NCBI GenBank assembly: GCA_963576785.1
Contig: OY756142.1
Span: forward strand, 1,488,001-1,552,000
Reading direction: 5' to 3'
Origin: Chlorophyllum brunneum
Taxonomy: Eukaryota > Basidiomycota > Agaricomycetes > Agaricales > Agaricaceae
Length of the DNA: 64,000 nucleotides
Positions within the stretch are counted from its first letter, which is position 1, and the number at the start of each line of letters is the position of its first letter. A program made the position numbers and the translations under genes. The notes beneath the pieces were generated by a model, which made no database searches, was not told the origin of the DNA, and worked only from the letters and a program-made list of their open reading frames with translations. Of this stretch, positions 25,116 to 40,866 are shown one piece after another.

Positions 25116-26290
25116 ATGGAGCCCGAGCCTGGCCCACACCATCTCCTCGTCGCCGCACACCTTGACGAGAAGCATCCCCCCGCTGCCCCCGACACCCACC
25201 CCCGCCCTTCCCCTTCCACCTGCCCTCGTCCAACTCGTCCCTACCAGCCCGCCTTTACATCCCCCGCCCCCCTGTTTGCCACCCCACCCCCGCCCTACAC
25301 CCGCCCACGGGGCTTGCGGATATTGAAGCTCATCAAATCCTGGATGCCGCTCATTCTCTACGCATTCACTACTCTCGCCTTTCTCGTTGCCATCACCCTC
25401 TACAAGACCGAATTGTTCGAACGTGCGTCCCCACAGTCCAAAAATATATTCCGCAGTACTTACTCCCTCCGCCCCCGTCTCTAGTTCTTGACGATTTGTC
25501 GTTCTGGCTCCGTTCAAATGAATATGGCCAGGCAACCCTCTTCTGCCTCATATTCTTGACTACCATCCGTCAGCCCCCTTCATTCCTATCGATCACCTCT
25601 TGTTATATTAACTCTTCATCTCTAGCTCCCTTCCCTCTCTACTCTACCCTCATTATATTATCAGGATATACTTTCGGTCCCTGGACCGGCGCTATCATCT
25701 CTTATTTCGCAGCCTTGTCCGGCGCTCTCTTTGTATTCATACTTTCCCGCTCTCTCCTTCGCAACTCGATCGCCAGATGGCTCAATTCCTATCCAACAAT
25801 CAAACGCGTCGTACGCGCCATCGAAAAGCGCCCAAAGCTTCTCTTCCTGATCCGCCTCGCCCCCTATCCCTACAACGTCATGAATTGCCTCCTCGCAACC
25901 TCTCCAACTCTCACTCTCCATACATACACTGTTTGCACCGCACTCTCTTTATTCAAGGTCATCATCCACACTAGTCTTGGTGCTTCAATACACTCTTTCA
26001 GGGATTACCATTTCCAGACTACTCAGAACAATGCCGAAGAAGATCAGAGGGCAGATATGGTTGCAAGGATGTGGACAGGTGCCGGCATCCTTCTCTGTAT
26101 CTTGATTCTCGTATACCTCTCTATTATCGCTCGAAGAGCTGTTGACGAGGAACTCGAGGATGATGAACCCCGCGACGACAGTGAAGAGAGGATGGCATTC
26201 CTATCTCCCGAGCCTTCCAGTGATCTCGAAAGGGGCCGCTCAATGGCAGAATCACCCTTTCGAACCCATCACCTCGTCCTGGTTCCTTGA
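25116..26290 (+). CDS. TVP38: TVP38-type Golgi membrane protein (VTT/DedA domain)
   Basis: Three exons (25116-25422, 25485-25568, 25626-26290) give 351 residues. A Pro-rich cytosolic N-terminus of about 65 residues precedes the first helix (SWMPLILYAFTTLAFLVAIT). The VTT core then reads IPPFPLYSTLIILSGYTFGPWTGAIISY, with the FGPWTGA turn, followed by KLLFLIRLAPYPYNVMNCLLA and SLGASIHSF. The last helix (GILLCILILVYLSIIA) leads to an acidic tail. VTT proteins act as lipid scramblases or in vesicle traffic at the Golgi; yeast TVP38 is a Golgi protein of unclear job. Confidence 0.92.
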
Positions 26291-29072
26291 TCCCCGTCGG
26301 GACAGAGCTAGACGGAGTCGCAAGGTGGCCATAGTCAATCCACCTTGTTCCTCTTCCTCTTGGTTTCTATTATTTTCTTACTTATGGTTTGGAACATCAT
26401 GGTTCTGGGACTACGTAGCTTCAGCTGATCGCAGTATATCAGTGACTCGTTCTTCATATTCGGGCCCTCTTAGATGTGATCGCTAGGTGTTGAAACCTGT
26501 ACTATACTTAACACAACTTCAAGGAAATCGCTGTCGTTTGGTTCACTTTAGCACCATTCAGCACGCGCAAAGGTCCTGAGCGAAAGTTCTGCATAAAGAC
26601 GTGTCAACGACCCAATGCACCCAAGAACAGCTCTGTCTTATCTGGCCCACAATCAGAAACATCAGCCGCTCAACAGCATTATCACAGGATCAAACAAAGA
26701 CATTAACAATGGCCCCCAGATCTTCTCAAGTTGGTTGATAATGTCATGCAGAGATGCGACCCTGTTGGAAGCACCATGATGCACTGTTGATCAATCCTAT
26801 TATCGAACGCCTGATCACCTCGACATAGCCATATCCCCGATCATGATTATGGCTAGACTGGGGTCCGGGGATTCTTTGGTGTTTCGCTCGCCCACGTATC
26901 TGAAAGGATGGATGTTGCTAATCCACTCCATCCGCTCCCTCTCCGCAGAGACACTGCTGTCCGTATTTCCTCCGGAGCGGAGCTAGTCAGGCGACCCGAA
27001 AGATGAGATGCTGATCGCCGTTCAGTAGGTTTGGGACAGGCCAAGCACCGCTCCAACACACCATTCTTCCGGTCCCTTTCTACGGTAGTACCGTGTGAAA
27101 TACACCGTATCGCCCCTTGGAAAATATGCGACAATGTGTGGAGACGATGATTAACTAACCAATGAATGTCGAGATACTCACACGATGGATATGATCCATG
27201 CTACACCTGGACTAGCCTGTGCATAATTGGTCTAGTACCGGCACCTGATATCCAGTTTTAACTCGAGGACGTGAGCAAATCCCATCCATTAGACATTAGC
27301 TCGAGTTACTAGCACCCCTTTACGTGTCAAGCGCATATTTTCTTGTGCCCCTTTCCCTTTTTCTCCAAGTTTCCCCGCACAACGGACATCACTCCTTTAT
27401 TTCCAGAAAAAATCTTCTGTCTAAAAAACTGGTTCGGAATAAACGGCAACTGACGGCAGGGACCCAATTGTCCAGTCTTACCCAAATGAACTGCCAACGT
27501 CCGTCTGTCAGTCAGAGCTGGTCACTGATGATGGATAAGTCATGATGTGCGTTATACTAATAGATACAGACTACATACATACATAGGGCTTACTTCCCTC
27601 ACTCCTCCGCCCTGCACAACGGTACATTGTCTTTTCCGATCAGAACTTCTTTACGGAAACAACAGCAACAACAACAACAACACAGCAACATCAACATTTG
27701 GAACAAGGCGAACGATCCTCCGGATTGGATCCTGTCTTAAGGCAAAAAATAAACCTCTCCCTCTGTCTGGCTCACACAGCCGCTTCGGAGCTCCGATATC
27801 CATACCACGTCGCATGTGCTGTAAAAGTCTGACTGCGTAGCCCTGGCGTGTTACCATAGGAGAGCATCGCACGTTGACGGCCGAATGAGTCGATCAATGT
27901 GATCTGGAGTAGACCGATAAATATAGTCAACACCATTCCGAATGACGGCGTGAACGCTTCGCTATATCGGCTCATCCCTATCCCGCACTTCATCATTTCG
28001 GGTATACAGTGCTGATTGACTGACAGAGTTTACAAACTTGCCGCCCGCTAGCTTTAGGGCTGCATGTACGTACATATGTTGTCCTCATGAGATTGTCATG
28101 TACGTTACACACGAGAGGGGGGGGGGGGTTTGGCATGGGGCACCATGTGTTTTGGCACCCTCGCGGTCACATTCACATTAACCTCGTTGCGTTGCTTAAT
28201 CTCCACACATGCACCATACTTGCTCCACCAAAAGGGGAGTTCCAGCGTCGGGCGGTGGCATTAACACATGGTCCTGCATTCTGTACGGCACACCTCAGAC
28301 TGACTTTCTAAAGACCTCCAATGCCCATATGCTAAAATTCCAACCTCCACTCTATTCATGCCCGATCCCAGTATACGGGGTTAGACCAGGGAAAGCCTCG
28401 GTGTCACAAATCCGGCCGTTCTCCTTACTGGAGAAGCCACCATACATCATCGCGATCAGCAAGATTTCGCGGCAGAAAGATCGTCTCTATGGTAGGAAAC
28501 CAAATCGCCCCTCCCGACGAATAATTCATTCGATTGGGTTGCTAATTTGCAATTTCCTTCAGGCGAAGTATTGACAGAGATGAGTATTCACGGGACCCCG
28601 ATACTAGATTACACCAAAAACCCCAAAGGGAAAAAGACATGAATTGAGCTAGCCACGAGTCTATGCAATGTGGTAATGACCAGGGGTTGATCAACAAAAC
28701 TACCGGGACGTAAACCAACAACGAAAGCGCAGGTGCAAGAAGAAATCTACTATAACAACGAGGACTACCAACCGCTCATGAGACAAAATGTGGTATACAG
28801 GGAGAGGAGGGGTAACGACATCCGAGGAATATTGGGGGTGCAGCAACATGGCGGATGAGAAGAGGAATGCTTCCAAGATAATACAAAAACGACCGATTTT
28901 GGTTTGAAAGGTAGGGAAGGGTATCCTCCAGCAAAAAGCAAGCAATATACAGAGGCACTGAGACATGTCCGAGAGATCGAGCAAAACGAGAGCAGATTTT
29001 GATAACGGTGTAAATGGATAGCGAATTTTCGATGTCCAAGGCAAGCATGGGAAGGGGGGATAGCCCAACATT
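26291..29072. other. Gene-poor stretch between TVP38 and the HSF-type gene
   Basis: No gene is supported. Seen here: a CAA-rich short repeat at about 27660-27685, a run of G at about 28118-28128, and a minus frame at 27772-27996 with one transporter-like hydrophobic segment but nothing around it. The right end is the 3' flank of the HSF-type gene. Confidence 0.5.
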
Positions 29073-31142
29073 CTAAATCTCCCCAGTGGCTTTGTTATAG
29101 TGTTGGGGGAGGTGCTCGTTCATGGGAACAAACCCGAAGTCGGGCGAGACTGATTCCAAACTAGTCAGTAAATTCAGCCAAGTTCGCCACGTTGGTAAGA
29201 GGACAACGAGACAGGGGTATTGCGAAATAACTTACAGCGACTAATGTCGGTTTCGCCGTTGTAATTCTCAGAGACCGGAGGAGTATTCGCTTGTGATGAT
29301 GACGTATGTGACGCTGCGGATATTGACGACGTAGAGGTTGAGGGTCGTACATTCCGATGGTTCCAACCATTGGTATCGTTCATAGAGTCTATGTTGGAGG
29401 CATGATTGACTGCACTCGGTAGGGCCGAATATGCGAAATCGGCTTGTGATGGAGTGAAGCCATATGGGTCGGCTGAGGGAAGTTGAATCATGCTCCTCAC
29501 TCGAGGGATCCCTGACGACTGATGGTCATCAACAGGTTGAGGAGAAGTCGAGGGTCGTTGCTGGTCAGAGTGATCATAGGGGCTGGGGTAGGGGCTCATG
29601 GCATGACTATGCCGACGATCCCGGCGAACACTAAGGGATCCTGCAGGAAAACTCGATTTGGACGACTGGGGACGAGATGGGGAGTTTGGTCGGTGGTGAC
29701 TGGAGTTAGGTCGGGAGTAGTCATGCATATCATCCTGGTACGGTAGAGAGGACATGGAGGAGATCGAGTATCCGGTGGTTGGCCGGCTATCGGGGGAAAC
29801 TGACGAGGTGTTCTGTTCTTGCATGGGCATGGACGAAAAAGGAGACCCATAGGACGTATTGATCGTTGGCGCGGGTCGTGAGTACCCGCTGCTGCTGGGG
29901 TTCAATAGGGAAGAAAGACTTCCATTGTGGCTGGAGGAATTTGCATTGTTAGATGGATAGGGTCCCCAGTTATTTTGCTCCGAATAGGGATACTGGGAGG
30001 AAGGAACCATCATGTCGCGATTGGTATTTGAGTAAGGTGACATGTTGAAAGCTCCGGAACTAGGCGTGTCATCTATGGGTGTATGGAGGGAGTGGGAGGA
30101 ATGGGTATAGGAATTGGCATGGGACAAGTGAGGGGGGTCAGAAGGAACGGTAAGTGGAGGAAGGGCGGAGCGATAACTTGTGCTGCCCCATGCAGTGGCA
30201 CCACCCTGGTGAAGGGGTGTGAATGAACCTGGCGCCGAGAAGCCTCGGGCACGGCCAGAAATTGAGGGTGAGGCCATTTTATGGGAAGGGCCAGCGGAGG
30301 ATGGAACGGTGAGGGGGACTGAACCCAACCCGATTGCAGAGCGGGGGGGAGGAATAGGGGGCTGGTCGTGGACATCGCGCTTTCGAGGCTTTGGGAGGCG
30401 AGGAGGAACGCGCCTCTTGAAGTTGGCGACAACCTCCGCCGGCGAGTGGCGGTTGAGAGTCGGGTGTGCTGTAGAGTCAACGATCGGTCACTGTCACACA
30501 CACGCGATCGCCGGGGGTGGACTTACACCAAGTACTGGCGTCGGGGTCATCGATGGCGGGATCGACATTGCGCAGGTTAACCTTGCGCATGAAACCATAG
30601 ATCTAGAAAGAAGAACATAGAGGTGAATTAAGGAAGAGAATGAGAATGAAAGAAGGCGGACATTTAGTTGCCGGGAGAAGCTCGCGAATCTCGATTGACG
30701 ATAAATGCTTGGAAGAACATGGAGCGCGAGCTGTTCTGGCCGTTCAACGATGATGTGTTCACCAGCTGGATCCCAGCGAATCATATGGTGGTTCTCCGGG
30801 CGTTCAAGAAGACTTGGCGAGGCACGCATCAGACGGGTGCTCGGGTGAGGTTAAGAATAACACCTACGCATACAGCTTGGTGAGGAAAGTTGCCTGGGGC
30901 TTGGACTCGGATTTGGGGGGCTGGTGGTCGGGATTTGACTTGGAGGGGCTGGGGGGCTCGTTGTGGTTTTCGTCGGAACTGGCATTGCTCGAGTTGGAGT
31001 GCTGGGAGGAGACGAGCTGTGGGGGGTAGACGATCTGGCCGTTGGTGGTCTGGTAGGTGGGGGACTGCTGGGAGTCGGTGTGGCGGGGATATGGGTACTG
31101 CTGGGGAGACCTGGAGTGAGCAGGGGGGTAGAGATCAGCCAT
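29073..31142 (-). CDS. HSF-type DNA-binding transcription factor
   Basis: Five exons (31142-30868, 30812-30662, 30602-30527, 30468-29236, 29149-29073) give 603 residues. The winged-helix HSF domain spans about residues 85-190: TFLTKLYALLERPENHHMIRW, YRQSRFASFSRQLNIYGFMRKV and NLRNVDPAIDDPDASTW, then NRHSPAEVVANFKRRVP. The recognition helix FASFSRQLNIYGF is intact. The rest is Ser/Pro-rich and lacks a clear heptad trimer domain, so this is a fungal HSF-like regulator rather than a classical heat shock factor. It ends FGFVPMNEHLPQHYNKATGEI after the last intron. The target genes cannot be told. Confidence 0.88.
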
Positions 31143-32834
31143 TGGGACTGGAGGGGAGCGGGAGGGGGACGGAGAGATGGAACTGTGAAAAGGATTTGGG
31201 CTAAGTATGAAAATGGAGACGGTGGAGAAAGGGAGAGTTCCGAAGTACGTAACGCGAGCCTTGTTTGGCACGCCTGACTCTCTTCAGCCTCGACGCGCTG
31301 CTGCCTTCATTCGACTTATTAGGCACTTTCCCATACACAAGATCTCCAACAGCACCGAGTCTCCGCTGCAATACACCCCACAAGGCGCCCGTCCACACGG
31401 CCCGCACAAGCGGCCTCCAGCCCGTCCCCTGGGCGTAAATACCGTGCAATAATCTCCAGATTCACAACCAGCCCGCCAAGCATTTGGGTCATATTCTCCG
31501 CGACGGTCAATCTCAGATTGGGGTCCCGTTGGAGATACCCGAGGCGCCGAGGCTGTCTTCCTGTCACTCGTCACGCTGCCTGGATCGGCTCCTCCCGACC
31601 GTTTGCTGGGTGGGTCGTGAACCAGCCTGTGAGCAGCCCAGTTGGCCTCGAGTCCTGCTGCCGTCAGTCTCCAACCCCCCGAGTCATACTCGTCGCGTCC
31701 CCTGCTCTTCCCTCCCCCACCCCGCCCCTTGCCTCTCTGCCCCGATCGCGTCTCAGGGTTGCCTGCGGAGGCCCTCTTTGCCATCTTGCGTCAAAATTCA
31801 CCGGAGATTCCTTTTATTTCCTTATCAGGCGTCTGCTGTGCCGCCAGATTGTCGATAAGCATACCGCTGGCTAATCCTTTTTTGGCCCACCGACGAATAT
31901 TCTTCCTTCTCAGGGTGCACTCAATGGGATCCGCATACGGACACCCGTCACTTGACATTTTACACGCTCCCTCTTATCGTCCCAACGCGTTCACAAACTC
32001 CTCTCCGACGCCCGCAACCACCGCTGTCATCTCCTGAACCCCACTCATCCCGTGGTAATCCCATTTCCAGCTCCGGCGGCTCCTCTATTATCCCTCGTTC
32101 ACACCCCAACAATGTATACCATGTGCCCATATTTAATCCATCACTGACACGTCCTTTATCCTTCAATCTCCCCTCCTATCAGATCACTCTCCGTCCCACC
32201 ACCATCCATGTGACTATGCCTTTCCTACATACAACCAATCAATCTCTTCCATATAGAACTCGACCCGTCTGATACCGCCACATCACACAACCAAAGCAGA
32301 TCAACCGATTCAAAAGTTATTATTAGTTCATCAGTGATGCTGCAGTTCCACAAGATCCTTTTGATATGATATGTGCGCAATAAGGATGAAAGAGGTATAA
32401 ACCTCAATGTAAGGCAAACGATCGAAGTGAAAAATGAAAGAAGCAAGCCATTAGAGTCGGAGAAAAAGAGCGAATTATGTGATGCAATAAGGGCGATAAA
32501 GCGAGGGAATCAATGATGTACACAGAAGCCAAAGCCACCAGAACCGACGAGAACAAGGTCAAAGAGAAATAGAAGCCAGGCGAAAACATAAAACAAGTCT
32601 ACAAGGTGGATACCAAATGCGGGGGATACCGAGGCTAGTCAATAAGTGAGATATTGTAATGCTTCAAACTGCTTTCAAAGTCTGTGGGCAAAATGCTTGC
32701 TCCCTGTCCATCATCACCATCATCATCAAATTTGATAGATGACCCAACTCCTAGAACCAGCGCGTACGAGAGCAAGATGCTTTAGAAGATCCTCCCTGCC
32801 CCGTGCCAGGTATAGGAAAAAGAAACCACATTCA
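31143..32834. other. Intergenic stretch upstream of the HSF-type gene
   Basis: Contains the HSF-type gene promoter and the 3' flank of the AGC kinase. From 31200 to 31790 the minus strand is GC-rich and open in several frames, some protein-like, but I cannot join them into a gene with known motifs. Confidence 0.45.
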
Positions 32835-35494
<2,660 letters not shown>

Positions 35495-37369
35495 GGAAAG
35501 AGCGGCCGACCGACAGGCCAACTGGAAGCAGCGGAGGAGGAGGCAGTTGGCAGAGGCCTGCTGGGAGCATAATTACGACCATGGCGAGAAAATCAATGGT
35601 TACATAAGCTCTCATCCCTGCTCAGAGTTGCCGGTCGGTCGTTTGTCCCAAGTCGTGCACGTCGTCGTCCAGCCATCCGACTTGGCCTCTCGCTCCACCA
35701 CCCGTTCCGGTCCTTAATGTACTCTCGGATTTGATTCTGGGAACCAGATCCTCGAGTTGCCAACGGACCCGGGCACCATACCCAAGTATTTTTGACCACC
35801 TCCCGCAACTATCGGGCATATGGGTTGGTATTCTGTTACGCTACTTCTGTTCTCCTGCATTCTAGGCCCGCAGCCCGATCATCCCCAGAGCGTAGGAACC
35901 TCGGCACTCGCCATGCTTCACAGCGCCAAGAGCTAGACTCACTTGTGTCCTCTACCCATCAGGGCAGGGTTGGAAGACCGAGCAACACGGCCTTTTCGGG
36001 CTTATCGTGCATGGGTTTCGACTGTGTCGACCTGCAGACTTGAGTTATTTCCCCTGCAGACTTGAGTTATTTCGTGTGTCTGAGTATCTGAGTGTTTCCG
36101 CCTGCACCTTACCTCTGCGTCGTCCCGCAAGCGGTTTGGACCCCCTGCGCCCAGGCTGAATACATGATATACGGCTCTCTAGCTGGTTATTTTGGAGCGT
36201 GTATTAATAGCTTCTTCACCTGTCTTAAATAATATCTGGATGTGATGAAAGGGACATGCGCGCCCGTGATTATCAAGCTCGTCTTTCCACCTCACTTCAA
36301 TCAGCCAGCTGATCGACTTCCAGAAGCTTCTCTCTACTTTGAGGACGTGAGCGCAGCCGCGCTTTATCTGCCGATACCCATGCAGGTTAATCAGAAACGT
36401 CCACCGTAAGACTGTCGAAGACCAACACTTATCACATTCAATGCGATTCTTGGCAGTAGCTCAGGGACAGCAAGTACATGACCCATGCACACACGCCCGT
36501 GAGTCTTGCTGTTCATGCAGACCCCCGCCGTTGACTTGGTGGATTCAAAGCAGAACGACTATAAGGCTGACATCATAGTCGATATTTAAAAGGGCAGGAA
36601 GCATTCAATCAGAGAACGAACGTCATCCACCGCTGGCACTTCCCATTACATTCTTTCTACTCCGTAACCTCCGACTATCCTGGTGATTCCAACAACCAAA
36701 AGGGGATCCGCCGAATCCAGCGCCCTCGATGCGGCGCCTGGAACGGCCGTGCTGGGAATGATTAGGCGTCTGTTCAGGGATGAGGTTCCTCTGAGCGGCG
36801 GCATCTCAGTAGTTTTCAGACGGTGCAAAAAAGAGGACACACCAGTTTCCATCAACTGATACATTCCCATGGGATTACAAACACGCCACATCGGGATAAG
36901 ACAGGCGCAGGACAACTCTAAAATGTTACAGCTGATTGCGCCTCAACAACGTGAGTGACGGCCAGCTCTCGTCGTTTACGTGCTATTTTCAATCTTTCAG
37001 GTATTTCACTTCCCTTTCCTTCGACGACAATCTCTGAAGGCGGCTTTCTACAGGCTGGGTATCACAACTCTCACCGAGATTATCGGAACCCGGCCGGTGT
37101 CAAATCCGGTCGCCGATGAATACGGAAAATGACAGGACACAAATCGTCAATATCCAGCAATGGCTCAACGACATGTGCGAGAGATTCGCAAATCTAAATC
37201 CATGACCCATGTTCTGTTCCTTTGAGCATCAAATTCGCCCCATCTCTTAAGGGCGCTTTGTAGCTCGTGGTTGTTTCGCAGGCCAGGACGGAATTTCGAG
37301 GTTAACTCACTCTGCAGGACCCATAAAAGCTAGCACCAGGCTCGGAATTTGCCCCTCTTGCCCCTCCTC
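35495..37369. other. Intergenic stretch with a tandem duplication and a coding-like trace
   Basis: A 20-base unit is repeated with a 22-base period at 36031-36072. From about 36660 to 37110 the plus strand has coding-like frames on both sides of a clean gtgagt...ctttcag intron (36951-37000), after a TATA-like box near 36583, but stops interrupt it. I see no intact gene. Confidence 0.5.
36031..36072. repeat. 22-base tandem duplication
   Basis: The unit CCTGCAGACTTGAGTTATTT occurs at 36031-36050 and again at 36053-36072, two C apart. The copies are identical, so the duplication is recent. Confidence 0.9.
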
Positions 37370-40134
37370 ATGTCGACGTCTCGGAGGGCATCCGTGTCGG
37401 AAACGACTTCCCTTCTTGAAGAGGCACCCCCCTCGTACCACAGCACTGATGACGTCGACGAGGCGGTCCCGGAACCAGTGGCCGATTTGGACCCCCAGCC
37501 CCTCAACAAGTTTTCAAGACGAGACACTTATTGGATATTAGCGGGACTCTGGTCTGCTGTCCTATTGGGCGCGTTTGATGGTGTGTATAGGTCACTCATC
37601 CTCACTACTAGCGATTGAAGGTCTTACTAGGAACTGTGGTTGCAACTCTACTTACGCCCATTGGAAGCGAATTCAATGCTTCAAATCAATCATCGTATAT
37701 CGGAACTTCATACCTACTATCAGTATGTTGCTTCACCCCCTTATATGGTAACGGCCTTCCAGCACACCCCATGAATTCAGTACTCAAAAGGTGTCATCAG
37801 GACGCCTTGCTGATATACTTGGCCGAAAGGGCGCGATGTTACTCGCGTTGTTGCTCTTTGGTGAGTCCTGCATCCACAAGGGCTTCTCAGAAACCCTTGG
37901 AAACTACGAACCCGGTGTTGTCTCGCTAACTTCCCGAACTTTGCTGACCCTGGTATCTCAGGTTCCGGCACCATCCTGTGCGGACTGGCGTCGTCAATGA
38001 CATTCTTAATAATCGCTCGAGCAGTGGCTGGAATGGGCGGTGGAGGGTAAATACACGTTTGATGATCGTTCTCATATGTTGATTCTATCTTTGGGTCTAG
38101 CGTCATGACAGGTATTTTTTTCCCCAGCAGCCTGATGGCCAACTTACTGACCAATATGTGTCCAAGTCTCAAGCATCACGGTCTCCGACTTCATTCCGCT
38201 GTTAGTTTCAAGTTCATTCCGGTTTGGCTGGCATTGATATCCTGCAGGCAACAACGCGGTTTGTATCAAGGAATGGCAAATATGTAACCTCCATTTTCCT
38301 CGCATTTTGTTCTGTTGCTGACGTACTACAGATTATTCGGTTTGGGTGCAGGACTCGGCGGTCCTCTCGGAGGTTGGGTCAATGATACGTTTGGTTGGTG
38401 AGTTTTGATGAGCCTTTTGACCCATACGGATAGGTTATTCATGGAATGACAGGAGGGCCGCGTTTTTCATGCAGGTTTGTCCATCATCTGCCCGATGGGG
38501 GTGGATCTGACATATTAGTTGCAGACGCCGATCCTTGCTTTCAGCTTCATCCTAGTCGTCACCAAGGTCAATATTAGGCTGCCCTCGGAAATCCAAGACC
38601 AGTCACTAGCAGATAAGCTGCAGCGAGTCGATGTCCTTGGTTCAGTCACACTGGTGGCTGCTGTTGGCCTCTTATTACTTGGGTTCAGTCTTAAAACGAC
38701 CGAGGAAATGCCATGGTCTCATCCGCTCATCTGCTCACTCCTTGGTACTAGCGTCATCTTCGGGTTTGGATTCGTTTATGTCGAAAAAAATTGGGCGCCC
38801 TATCCAGTGATGCCACTTCATTTAATGACTCAACGAACACCGTTGGCAGTCTCGGTTTCGAATCTGCTCACCAGTATGACGGCCTTTTCTATGGTAAGCT
38901 TCCCAATGTCTGTCTTTGGCTACGGGACCTTTAATCTCCCGATCATTTCTGCAGCTTTACAACGTACCCTTAGTTAGTCATTTCCATTGGGTTTCCAGCC
39001 CTGGCCTAACGTGAGCGTTTCAAGTATTTCTCCGCGGTCAGACTCGAGCCAGCCGCGAAAGCTGGTGAGAGTAACGTCATATCATCTCTGATTTTCCGTT
39101 GACAAAGGACAATCCCACAGGTCTTCATCTTTTACCCCACTCGGCAAGTACCACACGCGCTGTGTATTGGCACCGTAATGACTGGGTCACCCAAAGGTTG
39201 CCATTTCCACCGGCAGCGTCTTCGCAGGATGGTAAGGTGGTAATATGAATCAAGGCGAGGCGTTTCTCACCCCTTCATAGGATCATGAGACGCACCGGAA
39301 AACTTTACACGTTAACATTGGTCTCATCCCTACTAACCATTTTCGCGAGCGCCCTCGTGTGTCTCTGGAGCGAGGATACTTCTGCCTACCACTTGTGGCT
39401 GGATCTATTTCCACAAGGATTTGGAATGGCGAGTTTCATCACCAGCACCCTCATCGTAAGTTTCTCATCGCGCGAGGAGAACGTGCGTTCAACGCTGACA
39501 ACCATTAATCAGGCCATGATAGCGGGTGTATACAGGGAAGATATGGCCGTTGCCACAGGAAGTGAGTACGGAATGAGTATATGAAGCTGGTGTCATTAAT
39601 CTTGTCTAGTCACTTACCTGTTCCGTACGACTGGTCAAGTATTGGGCGTCAGCTTGAGCGGTGCGATACTCCAAGGTGTCCTACTGCAACAATTAAGGCT
39701 TCGGATAACTGGACCCGACGCAGATAAGGTATGTTTTCCTCCAACGAAAGAAATATTCCGTCTCATGCGGCGCTCTCGTAAATTCGCTTCAGATTATTTA
39801 TGCGATCCGGTGCGTGCCTTCTTGACGTTGTCATGACAGGATTCTTATCGGGTGGCTTTCGTAGACATACGACCGAAATAATACCCACTCTGGACCCACT
39901 AACGCGAAAAGCAGCAGTGGATTCCTATGCCGACGCTTTACGTGTTGTTTTCATCTGCCAACTTGCGGTCAACGTTTGCGGTCTACTCGCCTGTCTACCT
40001 ATCCGGGAAAGCCCATTGCCGTGAGTGGGAAACCGTACTCATCGCCTCGGGTGGTTTACTAACGAACTGGGTTCAGGGCAACCCCACCGAGCCAGGGACG
40101 TAACCAGCAAAATCGAGAAAATGAAGATCATTAG
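37370..40134 (+). CDS. MFS transporter, DHA2-like (14-helix type)
   Basis: A gene of about 15 exons. The N-terminus has an acidic SETTSLLEE...PPSYHS motif typical of vacuolar and endosomal MFS proteins. Then come GAFDGTVVATLLTPI (motif D1-like), GRLADILGRKGAM (motif A), ARAVAGMGGGGVMT (motif B), RQQRGLYQGMANILFGLGAGLGGPLGG (motif C) and about seven further helices. It ends VCGLLACLPIRES plus a short polar tail. Splicing restores an unbroken frame, including an intron at 39144-39196 that starts with gc, needed to give HLLPHS-VAISTGSVFAGW. The closest group is the fungal amino-acid/drug exporters (Vba, Fnx1). Substrate is not known. Confidence 0.88.
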
Positions 40135-40346
40135 AGGTATAAGGGTCATCACATAGGTTGTATGATTAGCCATTAGCTCCCTAGGACATTTTGTTTTACA
40201 ATGCACATATTTTCGCAGAATTCCATCGACCGTACTTCAGCTGGATTAGGCGAAAATAAGAATTGCGCAATACATTAATCGGGCTGTGATATGACGTTCC
40301 GCAAACTAAATGCATATTTCATCTCCCCCACCTGGTCCCAGCACCT

Positions 40347-40586
40347 TTAATAGGGATGTTTCTCCTCTATCCACCTTCTAGGGCGCTTTATGACCTTCAC
40401 AGGACCCTCTGAAGCCAACGACTCTTTTTCGTTACTGTCCAAATATCTGTCTTTATTAGGTCGCGCTGGGCATGGCAAGATGGTGGAGGCTGAAACGGTA
40501 ACAACGGCAGCGACGAAAGTGAGGCCGAAGAGTGAGGACACGAATGCACGGCGTTGGGTCAGACGAAGGGCTCTATAAATCGACAT
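40347..40586 (-). CDS. Small one-helix protein, function unknown
   Basis: A single-exon frame of 79 codons. It starts with a basic, Arg-rich segment (MSIYRALRLTQRRAF), followed by one membrane segment (SLFGLTFVAAVVTVSASTI), an LPCPARP motif, a charged middle and a basic end (KVIKRPRRWIEEKHPY). The shape suggests a small mitochondrial inner membrane protein. It is divergent from uS14m, with 280 bases between the start codons. No intron supports it, and I do not recognise a family, so it is a moderate call. Confidence 0.55.
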   Translation of the reverse strand: MSIYRALRLTQRRAFVSSLFGLTFVAAVVTVSASTILPCPARPNKDRYLDSNEKESLASEGPVKVIKRPRRWIEEKHPY

Positions 40587-40866
40587 TCTATGAATTTACT
40601 GTTCCGACTCCGTCATGAGGTCGTCAATCGGGATGAGATTTAGTGAGACGTACTGTTCGATGCAATGCCCATGACCACACTGGTAAGTTGGCGGCGGGTG
40701 GTGGAACACGACAGATGATGAGTATCTGCCAAAAAGTTTCCGGTTTGCACCGCGTTGGAGGCGGAGTTTGTTTGGTCGTGTGTACATCACCGAAACTTTT
40801 CCATCCACCAGCTTTCGTTCCGCTCAGTGTTGGCACTACTCTCGGCCTTACTACGACATACACGCC

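Noticed and set aside
24663..25535. Minus frame of 290 codons across the TVP38 start
   Set aside because: Gly- and Arg-rich shadow of TVP38 coding sequence. Only its last part is real, as exon 2 of a smaller spliced gene.
27772..27996. Hydrophobic minus frame resembling part of a sugar transporter
   Set aside because: A single segment with GLLQITLIDSFGRQ; no neighbouring exons or other transporter motifs.
39121..39250. Apparent loss of a helix in the MFS transporter
   Set aside because: A gc-ag intron restores the expected helix, so the gene looks intact.
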